Shown: positions 10,866-23,262, counted from the stretch's first letter. The stretch: 64,000 nucleotides of DNA from Polytrichum commune (GCA_950295325.1 OX485805.1:56384758-56448757); one strand, 5' to 3'. Numbers and translations: made by a program. The notes: generated from the sequence alone by a model not told the origin.

Positions 10866-13800
10866 GGTTAAGACATTTATAACCGATAAAATTAGAGAGT
10901 TTGCATATGTTTAGGAGGAGTACTAGCGAGAATTATTTTCTTGCAAAGAGAAACATATTCTAAGGAGAATGCAATTTTTTGAAAATGAATTTTGAAGTGG
11001 TAAAATTTATTGGAACACACAATCAATTCATAGGTTAGCCCAGATTTGCTCATCTAAATGCTAATTCTTGGCTATAATAGTTGCCACAACTCTTATGAGG
11101 GAATCAATCACAAGCTGCCACCACATAAACCTTAACTTTGTTTGCCTAAAAAAATATAGATCTCATCCATGTTGGCATTACGTGTATCCCAGTGACCGAT
11201 TAAATGGACCCAATCGACTATGAATGCATGGACCTTAGATAGATTGCAACAAATTTTAGGCATGTGATTTTGGCATTTGGCTGGTTTTTAAAAAAAGAGT
11301 ATGACCATAAAATATTGAATCTAAACGAAACATAACTAGACAATGAATGGTAAAGAAAAGGGAATATAGACAAATAAAAATATTAGTCTTTTGATGGCAC
11401 CACCAACTCCCAAGTGAATTATATCAAGGTTTGTGGCCTTATAGTGGGCACACCCTACAAAACCTTATGTGTGGCCAACTTACAATTGCATCATGAGTGT
11501 GGATGGCCCCCATCAAGATCTAATGACGCCTATCCATGCACATAAGCGTGCCTAACCAATACGACATCGGTTTGAAATCATTTTGTCTTGCCTTCTTGTG
11601 TCATTGTTGACAACATCCACTTTGAAATCAATAGTTGGCCTTTGTAAGCACTCCTCGCATTCTCCCCACCATGTGCTCATGCATCCCTTGTCTACTTGCC
11701 TTCTAATTCCCGGGTTCAATGTCACCCATGACAAATTCTCAACTTTTGTGGGAATCTAGTATCCTTCTTCATTGTGCATGTTGTGCAACACGATTTCCTA
11801 AATTGTAGACCGGACGAAGAATTGTCTCATCTGGTTAGTGATTACAAATCATGAAGATCATCATTTCCAATTACAGTTTGAAGTCAAACTCCAAAATCAT
11901 AGGAGGACAAAGTGAAGATTATATCTCTTTTTGAGTGATCACCTAGGCCCTCCAAATTTGTGTTTGTCTTCTAAGCACATGATAGTCCAATCTCATTGGA
12001 ATAGATATCATTCTATTGTTCATTCTTGACGACAAGCCATGTTATATATCACTTAAATGCAAGTGTCCAATCATGAAGAGTGACCACATAAGACCCACTT
12101 CCTACCCACTTCCCAATTGCTCCTTTCCGATGAATAAGGTGGAAGTCCTTAAATACCTTTTAGCTCGAAGGGCACCAAAATAAATGCACTTCCCACAAAC
12201 ATTTTTCTTTTTCCATATCCCTTCACAACAAAACACTTCTACTTTTACAGTAAATTGTCAACATGCTATAGAAGCTCGGAAAGCAACCTTCATACAACTC
12301 TCTGCAAGTTAAGTGCGCATGGTATAACCATTCTCTCTCAATGCAACTCCCATAACATTGGTCAACAACCTTGAAGACTTCCATGCCCAACTGCGAATTT
12401 AGCCTGACACAACAACAATATGCATGTAAAAAGTTGCAGATTCTCTACATATAATCACCTGAACTTATAACCCCTAGAACTCATTGTAGTTTGCTAACTA
12501 ATGTCATGCCCCAAGGTGAATAGGAAAGAGTAGTTTGCATGTATGCTAATCAAGAAGGTCTTTTGGATTATGTATGCACAATGGTTTGTCTTTAAGAGCA
12601 ATACTCTTTTAAGTACAATAACTTTTAAGAACAAGACATTAATCGTCACATGATGATGCCAATGATCATCATGCTCGGAAAGCAACCTTCATACAACTCT
12701 TCCTCCTCCTTTGCCTCAATTTTGGAGCAAGATCTTGCATGGATGTATGTAGAAGTTTGCTTAAAAAACTATGTCTCCATTGAAGTGCCATTTACTAATT
12801 GATTGATGAGTCAGTTCGAGGAAAGCAATTTGTATAACACGAACGTATATAGCCACTTTTACTATACGGATTCAATTAGATGTTGAATTAGGAGTTGAAA
12901 GAGACCACACACATTGTTCTGCAGTATCCATCAATGGAAATTTTCTTCTTCTTGAAGATGGTTATTTTTTCCCATTAAAAATGCTAGATAAAAGTGTTCA
13001 TTCATTGTTCATTAGTATTAAGTCATAATGAAGATTTTACATTGAATTCTGGACTACTAGAAGTATTTTCTCTTGAAGATGCACCTCATGTGGCTTCTCA
13101 TGATAGTGACTGGAGTCATTGACTCGACATTGAATTGGGCATGTGGTCGACTATCCCAATTCCTATCTTTAACAAATTATGCTACTTTCTCTCTTTAAAT
13201 GTACTTGAAAACAAGGTACATTTTGTGCTAAAGTGTCCCCTTCACAACTTGATCAAAGATAGGGTTCTCACCCTATTTTTGAATGTAGTACTAGGCGGTC
13301 TCAGGTCAAGTTTCTTTCAACTACACCATCAAGTTTATATTAGTCTCTATCTCATGAAGGCCACCAATCCACTCTGTTACACTAGAGAATGAGCTTTTTT
13401 GCCACCGCCTTGATGCACTTTAGTACCAAAGACCTTTTGGCTTCTTGGACTTTTATTAAAAAACTAACTTTGAACCCTTTCAATGAACTTATATTAAATC
13501 AAATTGAATACTAAATTCATTTTTAACATAAATCCTTTCAATGACCAAATGGTTTAGGCCACATGTCCATTGACAGGTGCAATTAGGTTGCCCCACACCA
13601 ATCTATCAACATTCCAAACAACTTTGAATGTTTATTGCCACAATAACATTACAGGAACTGTTTTTCTGCTGCGGTTGTTACATGGATGAATGAACAAAGT
13701 CACAAGTTTTGTAAATCCGCCTTTGACCCAAGATAAATATGCATGAATAAAAGAACTCAGTAAAATACCCATGGACTCAGTCAACCTATTTGCAAAGGCA

Positions 13801-14224
13801 ACCTAATTGCACATATCGGTGCATGTACACATTAAGAACCAAAACAAATAGGGTTTTTTTTAGTTTACAGTTAGTATTTCACAACCGTCTGGCTCAAGTT
13901 TCCTTGCAGAGACTCCAAGGAGCTTCGATTGCATACATAAGTTTAAGTAACGAGGTGAGGTTCTAGGTAGGCACACATTCCCATGTGCTTGCGGTCCTGA
14001 AATTGAGATTGCCCGGTTTCCAAGAAGCCCAAATCACGGAATCAAGCGAAGATAAGTTAGGAGGGTGCCGACAAGATCTTTTTGGCCACTTGCATCCAAA
14101 AGAAGGAAAGAGAGAGAGAGAGAGGGGGGAGGGAATTATTGCACACAACAACACCTCTCATCCAACCACGACTCCCTATCGGTTTGTGGCACATTCATCT
14201 CAAACTACTTTGACTATACTAGTT
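10866..14224. other. Gene-free stretch
   Basis: No recognisable gene on either strand. Open frames at 11552-11734, 12494-12685, 13135-13392 and 13963-14295 are short, lack domains, and the last overlap on opposite strands. A GA-rich run lies at 14106-14127. An exact 28-bp direct repeat is listed separately. Confidence 0.55.
12274..12700. repeat. Exact 28-bp direct repeat, 399 bp apart
   Basis: The sequence GCTCGGAAAGCAACCTTCAT followed by ACAACTCT occurs at 12274-12301 and again, base for base, at 12673-12700. The surrounding sequence does not align. The sharp edges and full identity in otherwise diverged DNA suggest a recent local copying event. Confidence 0.85.
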
Positions 14225-14800
14225 CAGGGTTTTTTAAATTGAATTTTTTGGTGTCAAAATGTTTGAACTGGTGTCAATTCATAGAAAAACAGTAACTTCC
14301 ATGGTATCCATACTATTTCATGGTTTTTTAAATTGAATTTTTTGGTGTCAAAATGTTTGAACTGGTGTCAATTCATAAGAAAACAGTAACCTCTATGGGA
14401 TCCATACTATTTCATGGTTTTTTGATTGAATTTTCTAGTGTCGAAATGTTTGAACCGGTGTCAAATCATAAAAAATAATGACCTCTATGGGATCCATACT
14501 ATTTCATGGTTTTTTGATTGAATTTTATGGTGTCAAAATGTTTGAATTGGTGTCAGATCATAAAAAATAGTGACCTCTATGATATCCATACTATTTCATA
14601 GTTTTTTGATTGAATTCTTTGGTGTCAAAATGTTTCAACTGGTGTCAAATCATAAAAAAACAATAACCTATGAGATCATACTAATTCATGGTTTTTTTAA
14701 TTAATTTTTTTGGTGTCAAAATGTTTGAACTAGTGTCAGATCATAAAAAAAATAGTGACCTCTATGGGATCCATACTGTTTCATGGCTTTTATGTTGAAT
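14225..14800. repeat. Tandem array, ~93-bp unit, 6 copies
   Basis: GGTGTCAAAATG (or a close variant) occurs at 14250, 14344, 14437, 14529, 14621 and 14712, giving periods of 94, 93, 92, 92 and 91 bp. Each unit holds TTTCATGGTTTTTT, TTGAATTTTTTGGTGTC, GTTTGAACTGGTGTCA and GACCTCTATGGGATCCATAC. Not coding (poly-T tracts and a shifting period). Confidence 0.95.
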
Positions 14801-15689
14801 GAATGTGAGGTGCATTTGTATACTATAATAATCCTCTCTCTTCTTGAAAGAGTTGCAAGTTTATACTAGATAAGTTGGAGGGTCCCATGGCGAAACAATC
14901 TACGACCACACATTGTAGCGAGCTCAAAGTTTTGAACCAAAAGTGTAACCTTGACGTGCTTGCATTCTTTTGTGGTCTTATTGTTGCACTTCCAACTCCA
15001 CAAACAATTTTAATTGCTGGATCGGCTTGAGAACTGTCTAATTCATTGAGCAGCCGTGAACCACAAAAATCATCAATTCAAGTTTCATAATCAAGGTCAC
15101 AAGTCTAACTGTTATAACAACTCAAAGTGAACATCCTCTTTCACTGAAAACGAGCACAGAGGTCCTCTCAATAGGGGGTTAACTATCGAACCTATAACGA
15201 TTAACCTAATGTAAGCTTATAGCCTCTCACATCATAACAAGTGTAATCTTTTGTGTCTCTTTGTAATTTACAAGCCTTGCCACATATCACTCATATATAT
15301 AAGCTTCTGATCAAGAAGATTGACAACATTAGGACCACCTTAAGTTACTGCTTCCACAAAAGTATGTGGTGGGCCGATGAGCTAAGTTAGTGTGGCACCC
15401 AAAACATGTGGAGTTTGAGAAATAACTGGTTGAAGTTCAAGACTTGAGGAAAATTACCGATCATTTTTAGAGGAATCTGTAGAATGTATCTACAAGTTAA
15501 TGAAGAAAAACCAAAAGATCACAAGGATTTTGACCGATTATGCCCAAAACTCTTCCCGGAGCTCGTGAATACTATAACCGTTTATGACCAAACTTGTAGT
15601 GATGTAGTCTCGGAATCTTCCTACTTCGGTTCACAAGAATGTCTCAAGATGAGACGCATGATGGTTTTGTTCAAGGTCGAAGTCCTCGT
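14801..15689. other. No supported gene; one unassigned 93-codon frame
   Basis: A plus-strand frame at 15484-15765 (93 codons) has a charged start but no recognisable domain, and its end runs into the R330 repeat copy. I would not call it a gene. Nothing else in this stretch is structured. Confidence 0.4.
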
Positions 15690-16050
15690 AAGGCATCATA
15701 TGGGTCTTCAATGGTTGCATTTTCCAAGTAGCCCACTTCTCCCACGACATGAAACACGTGGTTAGAACGAGATGGTTCGCAAATCCAAATCGAGGCCGTA
15801 GCCACTTTCCTCATCATGTTTGGAGATTTGCTGAATATCTTATTTATTATGAACATGAAGATTCTTGTGTTTATTAGGTGGTCATATAGGTCTCCCCTAC
15901 TTATGTTCACTATTGAGTCTAGAATGGTTATCATATTGTGAGGATATGATAACCAATAATTCAATTTCATTTGAATGCATGTTTTTTTGGGTATTCGTTC
16001 TTGGGGCCACACCAAACTATAGGTGTCCGATTAAGATAGGTGATTGATAA
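15690..16050 (-). repeat. Dispersed repeat family R330, copy 4 (inverted)
   Basis: Read on the minus strand it gives CTTATCAATCACCTATCTTAATCGGACACC, a G-rich word, GAGACCTATATGACCACC, AAGAATCTTCATGTTC, GAGGAAAGTGGCTACGGCC and CGTGGGAGAAGTGGGCTA in that order, as in the three plus-strand copies. It is one of the best preserved copies. Non-coding. Confidence 0.65.
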
Positions 16051-17083
16051 GGCACTTCTACCTTATGCATTTCAAATTGAAGGGCACCAGAAAGAAAGAT
16101 GACTCCAATGTTGCCACTGACATGAAGTATGATGTTGCTTTGTTTTTGGTTTGGTCTAAGTCTATATGTAATCCCAAAACATGCATCACAAGAATTAGAC
16201 GGCTCCCAAAGAATCCTGCCTTCTTTTGAAGGTGAAAATCTTGAACGGACATGGACAAGCCGGCCGGCACCTATCTTCCTCAAAAGCAAGCCCCTAGGTT
16301 CCCACATGGTTGGTTGAAAACATCTTGTTCACTTGGATAATACCCTTAGTATGATTGAATGGACTATAGATGATAGGGTGCACCGGAAATCAAGTGCTAT
16401 GAATATCACCCATCCGACTACTTATTCTGGTCTAGGTGGCTTAACGTCAAAGTTCCCATGGTATTCAGGTTAAGGCCGTAGGTTTTTACCACCTCTAAAA
16501 AAACACCAAAATGCATGCATTTCACATAATGCTTTTTTCTTTTTTCCTTTTTGAAGAGCTCTTCACAAAAAAAACTTAAAATCGTACTCAACTTGTCAAC
16601 GTGATTTTGAAGCTTTGAAGTAACGATTTATTCAAATTTAGCATAATTTGGTCACATAAATATGAGTATTAAAACAGCTTCTACTCAATCCACTCCTCGA
16701 AAAAGTGTAGAGATAAATGCATATAAATGTTTCTTTAGTACAAGACTCCATAAAAATAGTAGCCAAATTCAAACATAAGTAATTAAACTTCTTTCTTTTA
16801 ATACCAATCTCACATGTTGATCAAATCCCTTTTCCAATACAAACCCAATCCAACCTTAACACTGTCTACACTAATAGATATGTGCCATTGTGATTCAAAT
16901 AAGTATGAGAATGAGAAAAAAAATAAAAAATGGTTGAGATCAAGATGTAACACAATATTCATTAAAATGAGAGTTTTCCAGTGAATTGAGAGTACATAAA
17001 GCAAATTATTAATCCAAGAATGAAATGAAAACCACTGGAAAGTTGTAGAGTACAAGTAAAAAAATAACATTTGATTTTCCGCC
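16051..17083. other. Gene-free stretch
   Basis: Several overlapping short frames at 16017-16317 lie on both strands, with no domain. The AT-rich remainder shows nothing recognisable. A 12-bp palindrome GAAGAGCTCTTC lies near 16553. Confidence 0.5.
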
Positions 17084-17280
17084 GTAGTTTCCATTAAAAT
17101 GAGAGTATGTTAAGCTGGGAAATCAACTCATTTAGGTCGACTCAACCTAAATTGACAACATAATGTCCTCATTTAGGTCGACTCAACCTAAATTGACAAA
17201 ATATTGTCCTCATTTAGGTCAACTCAACCTAAATGAGTCGATTTCCCAACTTAACATACTCTCATTTTAAAGGAAACTAC
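17084..17280. mobile_element. Palindromic foldback element with a 41-bp internal triplication
   Basis: The left arm (17084-17137) starts GTAGTTTCCATTAAAATGAG and continues through AGTATGTTAAGC and GGGAAATC to ACTCATTTAGGT. The right arm ending at 17280 is its near-perfect reverse complement, about 54 bp. Between them the unit TCATTTAGGTCGACTCAACC (then TAAATTGACAA) repeats at 17128, 17169 and 17210. The centre motif TTTAGGTCGACTCAACCTAAA is an interrupted palindrome around GTCGAC and recurs in the element at 38890-39053. No coding capacity. No clear target duplication. Confidence 0.8.
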
Positions 17281-18673
17281 ACGTCTGAAGTATAATCTAG
17301 TATTTATCAACCTAACATGACTTTTAGGTGTCCAAATGGCCAATATTATTTTGAGAGGATCCCACTCTCTCAAAATATTGAATATCGTGTTTTGTCTAGC
17401 ATATCTTGATGGACATCCAAATCGTGCTTGGACTTGTGACCTTGAATTTTATCCAATCCTGGCATGAACTAGCTAGTAACCTTTTTTTTTGTGAATCACA
17501 CCCAAACTAGAGGAAAACTTGTGAAGAAGCATCATGACAATTTGTTCAAGTGACGTTGAATGTTGTAATGGGTTATGATTTGATTTAAACTTAAAGTTGA
17601 TAAAATAACCTGAGTCTCTCGAGTCTTAAAATTGGACTTGTGGTTCCCCCCCTTTCCACCTTTCATTTTTTTGGGAGGAATCTTTTTCTTCAAGATAATC
17701 TTGGACTTGTCGAATGGTTTGACGGTTTTGCAAGTATTAGTCCTAGACGATTTGCCTAGACAAGCAAATCACGAGGATTAGCACAAAAATTAGCTTCTGG
17801 ATTTTGGTGAGATATGGCTTAACCCCTAATGTCCTATGTGACCATAATATTGTTGTGAGTAGTTCACTCTGACCCCTTTGACAGTAGTTTGGGTTGTTTC
17901 TTGACTATTTCGACAACTTTTCTTGTTCATGTTCAAATTTGCTATGTTCTACCACGTGGATAATTTTGATTTAACAAAGTTATTTATTAGTGGATCGATT
18001 CAAAAATGGGAGTGTGCTCTCAACTAGTTTACATGGAATTGGTTCATGAACCAAAACCTGATATTTGTCATCTCTGTGGTTTAGGGGCAACATATCCTAA
18101 AACATGTTTTTTGTTGATCCCTATGTGCAAATGATTCCTAATTGATTTGAAAATTTGCATGACACTCAAATGCAACATATTCTAAACATCTACAGTTGAA
18201 ACTTTTAGTTGGACATGTGTTGGTGGGTGTAAATCCATGTGGAAGGTGCACAATTGTGGCATTGCTACCTCAAATTGAAAATCTTCCCAAAAAATCACAA
18301 AATTATGTTTTCAAGATTTGTGAGCTGATTTGAGTAGGTGTATCTCTTTTGAATGAGGGCAACAATTTCTCATTTGGACATGAATTGAATGAAGGTTTGA
18401 TCAAAAAACCCAACCCTAATTTAATTTCTATATTGCCGCCCCTCAAGACCACTATTGACATTCCTATCATAATCTCCTACATAATAGTACTTCAACATTT
18501 AAAATTTGGACTGCCGTTAATCAACTCTAACTTGCAAACATTTATACAGTTGGATTTGTCAAAAAAATAAACTAGATCTTGAGCTATGGTCGCTAAAATT
18601 GAGGTCACAGTTTCTATGCAGATTTGAGGGAAAGCAGGCATTGGAGGTCAGGGGTTAAGTGATTATCATATAC
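17281..18673. other. Gene-free stretch
   Basis: No recognisable gene, RNA or strong repeat. The 73-codon frame at 18349-18570 has no domain. Confidence 0.5.
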
Positions 18674-18826
18674 TACGGGAATCGCGGTTCCTTACCACTG
18701 GTTCTCTTCCACTGGATAATTATATGATCTACCATCATAGTAGACTTCCAATTCACATTCATAGATCTTAGTTTTCAAACCCATCTTGTGGAAGAAAATT
18801 AGTGACAAGGAACCACAATTCCCGTA
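18674..18826. mobile_element. 153-bp inverted-repeat element (MITE)
   Basis: The ends read TACGGGAATCGCGGTTCCTT (from 18674) and, on the minus strand from 18826, TACGGGAATTGTGGTTCCTT. Pairing continues through CACT and TTCTTCCAC, so arms are about 43 bp with a few mismatches. The outermost TA may be a 2-bp target duplication, as in Tc1/mariner elements, but this cannot be separated from the ends by eye. Non-coding. Confidence 0.75.
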
Positions 18827-19389
18827 CTGACCATTTGCTTTAGAAGAGCAAGATACATGAGGTGAGAAGAATATTTGTCAGTGCTACTGCTTAGTACGGT
18901 GTTTTGCAGAGCGCATTATCAGTTTGGTACCATAGGAATGCTCAATATCCAAGTAAAATTTGAGTTTGAAATCCACAATCCATTGAGTCCAATTGTGGGC
19001 ACTTCCAACTTCAAAACCATTCGGTTGGACATTCTGCTTAACACACCACAGGAATTGGTGGGTAGAGGTCAGGACAAAAATTATTGACCAAATAGTTTAA
19101 ATCTTGAACAATCTTGTGAAAATGAGTTTACAACTACACGAGTTTACAGCTATTTAATGAATCATTTGTGAAGGTAACTCAACCCACACTTATATGATTC
19201 AACGTAATAAACCTTCCCACATAGTTATAGACGTCATTGACATCCACATCTGCCCTTCCACAATTACTCTATGACCCCTCCGAAAAAAAATCCTTGTGAG
19301 CTTTGAGGGAGTAATTAATGTGCAGGTTTGCTACTTTGGGATGTACCTAGCTGAATTCCTATGATTTTCTCTTGAAATGCCTCAGTTAC

Positions 19390-19750
19390 TGAGGCAAATC
19401 TGGTGGATACATGAAATTGTGGCCAGCTTGTGGTCCCTGATTTGCAATTTGATTACGAGGAATGAATGAAGTGCTATTTAATCAGCAACTTGATTATAAG
19501 ATGCTACACTTCCAGTGTTGTTGACATTTGGTGATGTTAAAGTGAGGTGATCACAATCAGTTCATAGATGTTTGACTTTGCCTTGTGGTTTTTGTGCAAC
19601 CTAAGTGCACCTAAGTTGAAGCCTATTTTGTGAAGGTTTTTTAAGGCATGGCCTCATCTTATTGGCACCATGAGTTCGTTGCTATCAGGGTTTTGAAATT
19701 GTAGGAGGATGTAGAAGCTCATCTCTGTCTAAAACCCATAGCATTATTCA
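19390..19750. repeat. Diverged duplicate of 23985-24365
   Basis: The order GGATACATGAAATTGTGGCC, AGCTTGTGGTC, TTCCAGTG, GATTTGCCTTGTG-like, GTGCAACCTAAG and GTTGAAGCC...TTTGTGAAGG at 19390-19650 matches the same words at 23985-24365, with indels. The two blocks flank the BTB gene in the same orientation. No frame is conserved. Confidence 0.6.
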
Positions 19751-20358
19751 ATTGCACTCAGTTGTTCCATGTTAATAATATTCAGTGACAATGCTCACTA
19801 TTGGAATCCAGTGGATTTAATGTCATGTTCGTTTGTCAACTTTGTGATAAATATTCTAAGTTTCTACTGAGAGAAAGTGTCACATTTGTGATATTATTGT
19901 GCTCAATAAGTTGGCATTAACGTAGTCCAAATGCATTAGTGGCTTCCTCCGAATCTCACTTGTGTTTACAAGTTGAATCTACTTACAAACAAGCATTCAT
20001 AAGATATAATTCTAGCACCTTACATGACACATTCCTAGCCTCATCCAACCTCGTCACTTAGCTGAATATTGTGATGACCATCTAGAATTTAATTAGTTTG
20101 TAGTTTAGTAATCTCTCTTATGGTACTTAGGGTTGGTCACTCAATGAGTGCACTTATTGTTTTTTCGAACTCTTGTATGTAGCATGATCATGTTATGTAA
20201 TAAAGATAGTGAGTATGAGTTTAGACACATGACTTAATGTATGGTATGTGAGTTTGTATGATCTATGTCTTCAATAGGTTATGGACATCAGTTTTGATAC
20301 ACTGTGCACCTTACTTTGATAGACTAGCATAACATTACTCAATGATGTGAGCCCTCAT

Positions 20359-20442
20359 AATATAACAGTGAGATGATGGGAGTTTAATTAGTCTGAATCT
20401 GAACCTCCCTGTGCATCAATTCGAGCGTCTCACTGTTATATT
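20359..20442. repeat. Hairpin with perfect 15-bp stem
   Basis: AATATAACAGTGAGA at 20359-20373 is the exact reverse complement of TCTCACTGTTATATT at 20428-20442. A weaker inner pairing (GGAGTTT against AACCTCC) follows. The 54-bp loop has no coding meaning. It lies in the left flank of the BTB segment. Confidence 0.7.
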
Positions 20443-21206
20443 CTGAAGGTCCACAGAACGAGAGTTGTATGCTGAGTAATGTAATGAGGCTCAAGAGCAA
20501 ACTTGGGAGTGAATTTGTCCAATGAAGAAGTCCTAAATCCAAGAATGTGTGCAGACGACCGCCTTCAATTTCTCAAGGATCTCAATTGTTGCAGTGCGAA
20601 GGTGACTAACGTACTTGGTAGTCATCATCTCTAAATGCTATGAGCAACTATCCATGCACATATGGGTTCAATTCACGTGAGATCATACAACATACAAATT
20701 CAATCATCGAGTTCCAACAAGGACTCCGAATGAGTGCCATTCAACAGTACTCATTGTGTCAGGCGTAAGTTTAAATATCACAGTCGATAGAGCTGTTCCA
20801 TCTTCCCAGATACAACAGAATCAGATGCCTTTTCCAATTAAACCCATAGTCCAGAATTGGAATTCCAGGCCAAGTAAAAGTACATGTGCATGAATGTGAA
20901 CCTTTCCATGAGAGTATCGGTTTCGTTACTGCGATGCAGCTGGTCTATCAACGAGTTGTGTTCAACATCGTCAAATTGCTCCAAGGTTGGTGGAACGTCT
21001 ATAAATCTAGCATGATTCATCCTGCAATGATACCCTCTACGAAAAATCCCTCAAAAGTCTTTGAGCAGTAAAGCTGTAGAATATTAGGCTCTCCTCACGC
21101 GCGCGTTCGAAGACTACTCAGTCAACTAGGATCACTGCGTCAATACCTTCTTCTCCATGTCCTCACCAAAGCTGTGGCACGGTAGACCGGTTTGTGCCAT
21201 GTATAT

Positions 21207-22001
21207 CTAAATTTCCTCCAGATCAATTGTATTACTGCCAAATGACTCTAATGAATGCATCAAGCCTCCGCGTCGCCATACACGAGTCGAGTCGCTACTC
21301 GTGCTCCCCCACATAGTCATGATGGTCTCATGCATCACTGCGGTCATGGCTTGCAGATCAGGACTGGATTGGTCCGGGGGAACGATATTCGCGAAATTCA
21401 CAAACGCGTACTTGTAGCACTCATGCCACAGAACTTCCCATACGTCCTGGCCCTCCTGATCATCACCTTCAGTAAGATTGAGTGTGTGCTTAAAAAGGGC
21501 CCAGCAATTCTCAAGAGTAAGGATTCTCTTCACGGATGCTTTCAAGGTGGGAACCAGATGTGTCACTTTATAATGGTGACACTTGTCCATGAGGACACAG
21601 CAGTGTTTGTCGACCTCGGATTCGTCCGTTAATTTCGTGGCGTTATCTCCCATATAGATGAGTACCACAAAAAGTTCTAGACATTCCAAGGTCATGCCCC
21701 CTCGGCTAACAATAATTTGGGGGCGGTCGCCGTGCCCTTCCCTCATGCCACTTTTGCGAAGGTAATCATGTGTTCGGAACATCGGCGACGCCGCCGCAAG
21801 GACGGATTGGTGAGCATCCAGGCGAATTCTAAATTCTGCGCTTTCATCAACTACCAGAGTCACGTCGGTGTCGCGACCTTCTTCCAGCAACCGGAGCATC
21901 ATTATAGTTCCGAGCTCCGAAACAGAGTGCGGCGTATAATCGAGAAAGTTCGCCTTCTTCAAGTACTTGGTGACATCGATGTTCATTTGGACATGAGGCA
22001 T
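21207..22001 (-). CDS. BTB/POZ domain protein, 264 aa
   Basis: The single open exon encodes 264 residues. The BTB/POZ core lies at about residues 42-125: DTDVTLVV at 44-51, then DAHQSVLAAASPMF at 62-75, then a strand/helix segment ending in LIYMGDN. Residues 127-170 form the helical end (MDKCHHYKVTHLVPTLKASV, then LTLENCWALF), the usual link to a BACK-like region at about 160-240. BTB proteins of plants commonly recruit targets to cullin-3 ubiquitin ligases; that role is family knowledge and the target is unknown. No MATH, NPH3, ankyrin or kelch partner domain is present. The start ATG is the first after an in-frame TAG at 22020-22022. That TAG ends a plausible 3' splice site, so a 5' UTR intron is likely. 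Base composition is more GC-rich than the flanks, as for a conserved gene. A decayed paralogue lies at 27804-28310. Confidence 0.85.
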   Translation of the reverse strand: MPHVQMNIDVTKYLKKANFLDYTPHSVSELGTIMMLRLLEEGRDTDVTLVVDESAEFRIRLDAHQSVLAAASPMFRTHDYLRKSGMREGHGDRPQIIVSRGGMTLECLELFVVLIYMGDNATKLTDESEVDKHCCVLMDKCHHYKVTHLVPTLKASVKRILTLENCWALFKHTLNLTEGDDQEGQDVWEVLWHECYKYAFVNFANIVPPDQSSPDLQAMTAVMHETIMTMWGSTSSDSTRVWRRGGLMHSLESFGSNTIDLEEI

Positions 22002-22019
22002 CTCAGAAAGTCCGAAGCC

Positions 22020-23022
22020 CTACAACAACGTCACAGAAATCACAACGAAACAGATGATCATACGCACATCGTTGTATCTTGAGCGAGAGATACAAATCAT
22101 CTGTGAAACATCATGCGGTAACCTCGCATCGTGGTCACTCTGGACAACGACCTCTATCTCCACAAAACGCAGCATCTCGTCATGAGATGCTTAACAATCG
22201 TCACGAGGCCAAGTGTTGATCACGAGGAACTTTGGGCTATTTACCACCCATGGATTAAGCATGTGATAAAGTGGACAAAACCAAAACCTTCTGAATGCTT
22301 TTATCCACTTTTGCACATATTTAATCCCTACCTAGGTGGCCAACTGCCCAAAACACTTTGTGCATGTCTGCATGCATATTCACACATACTTCATACTTTG
22401 CTTCGTAGGTGAGTACCTTTGAATGGAGCTGATGACAAATAGGAAAAAGTAGCAACAACTTACAAATTCGATATCATATGCAATTTGTACATGACGAGGC
22501 GTGCGAATTTGCTCAGAAAATGAAAGAAATTGCAATGGTGAATCGAAAACGTCATGTCCAGTCGAACATAAAAACCATTCTATGGCATGAAGTGCAAAGA
22601 CATGACATGAGCAGTAATCATCAAGTGACCTAGCTCAACATATATACTCATGAGTGATTCTACAGTTACTTGATCAATCTTTCCCTACATCTTCAATTCT
22701 AAATCAGCAATTTGCGAACGCATTCAAGCAAATTAGCAACCCCCGGCAACGGATTTCACTCAAATACGCAGTTACATATCATGATTGAATGGTGACGCTT
22801 TAAGAAATAGCGAAGACATCTCGCAGCTAATCATATACCCACGCAGCCATAGCAACCAACAATCATGCTTGGTCATCAAATGCGCCTTTGAGATGCAGCT
22901 CAGCAAGTCATCGTGTCAATAACGTGCTCAATTTCTGCAGAGTAAACCTAGAAAAAACAAAGCCTGATACCCTTAAACTGTATTAAAATATAATCAGGCC
23001 TCGGAGCTTTTCTATACCTTAC
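22020..23022 (-). other. Putative 5' UTR intron of the BTB gene
   Basis: On the minus strand a donor-like TT|GTAAGG lies at 23022 and an acceptor-like TTGTTGTAG ends at 22020, 18 bp before the start codon. The duplicate segment keeps the donor as TT|GTAAGT (near 29370), which supports it. The acceptor side is deleted there. This is inference from sequence signals only; the interval also has no coding frame of its own. Confidence 0.4.
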
Positions 23023-23254
23023 AACTTTCGAAAGACTCGAGCTCGATGAGGGTCGTCCGCGAGCAGCAATAATCCAGGCGATGAATAACAGCAATCACCT
23101 AGGTAGACAGATGCATGTGCATGATGAAGGTCTTGTCGCCTCTGCCAGGAGCAGCAACACTGATGAAAGTGCCAGTAAGCTGCGGCTGCCTCAAAAGAAA
23201 ATCGTCTATATCAAGGACAGATTCTCAAGTGCGGATGAAGTGGAATGAGCTTTC

Positions 23255-23262
23255 AATATATA
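23255..23262 (-). promoter_or_regulatory. Candidate TATA box of the BTB gene
   Basis: The minus strand reads CCTATATATTG here, about 235 bp upstream of the proposed splice donor and 1.25 kb upstream of the start codon. The duplicate copy has an expanded TA run at the equivalent place (29606-29619). No transcript data, so the call is tentative. Confidence 0.35.

Noticed and set aside
15484-15765. 93-codon open frame as a gene
   Set aside because: Runs into a dispersed repeat copy and shows no domain.
21255-22082. Two plus-strand open frames of 125 and 121 codons
   Set aside because: Antisense to the BTB gene and without any domain.
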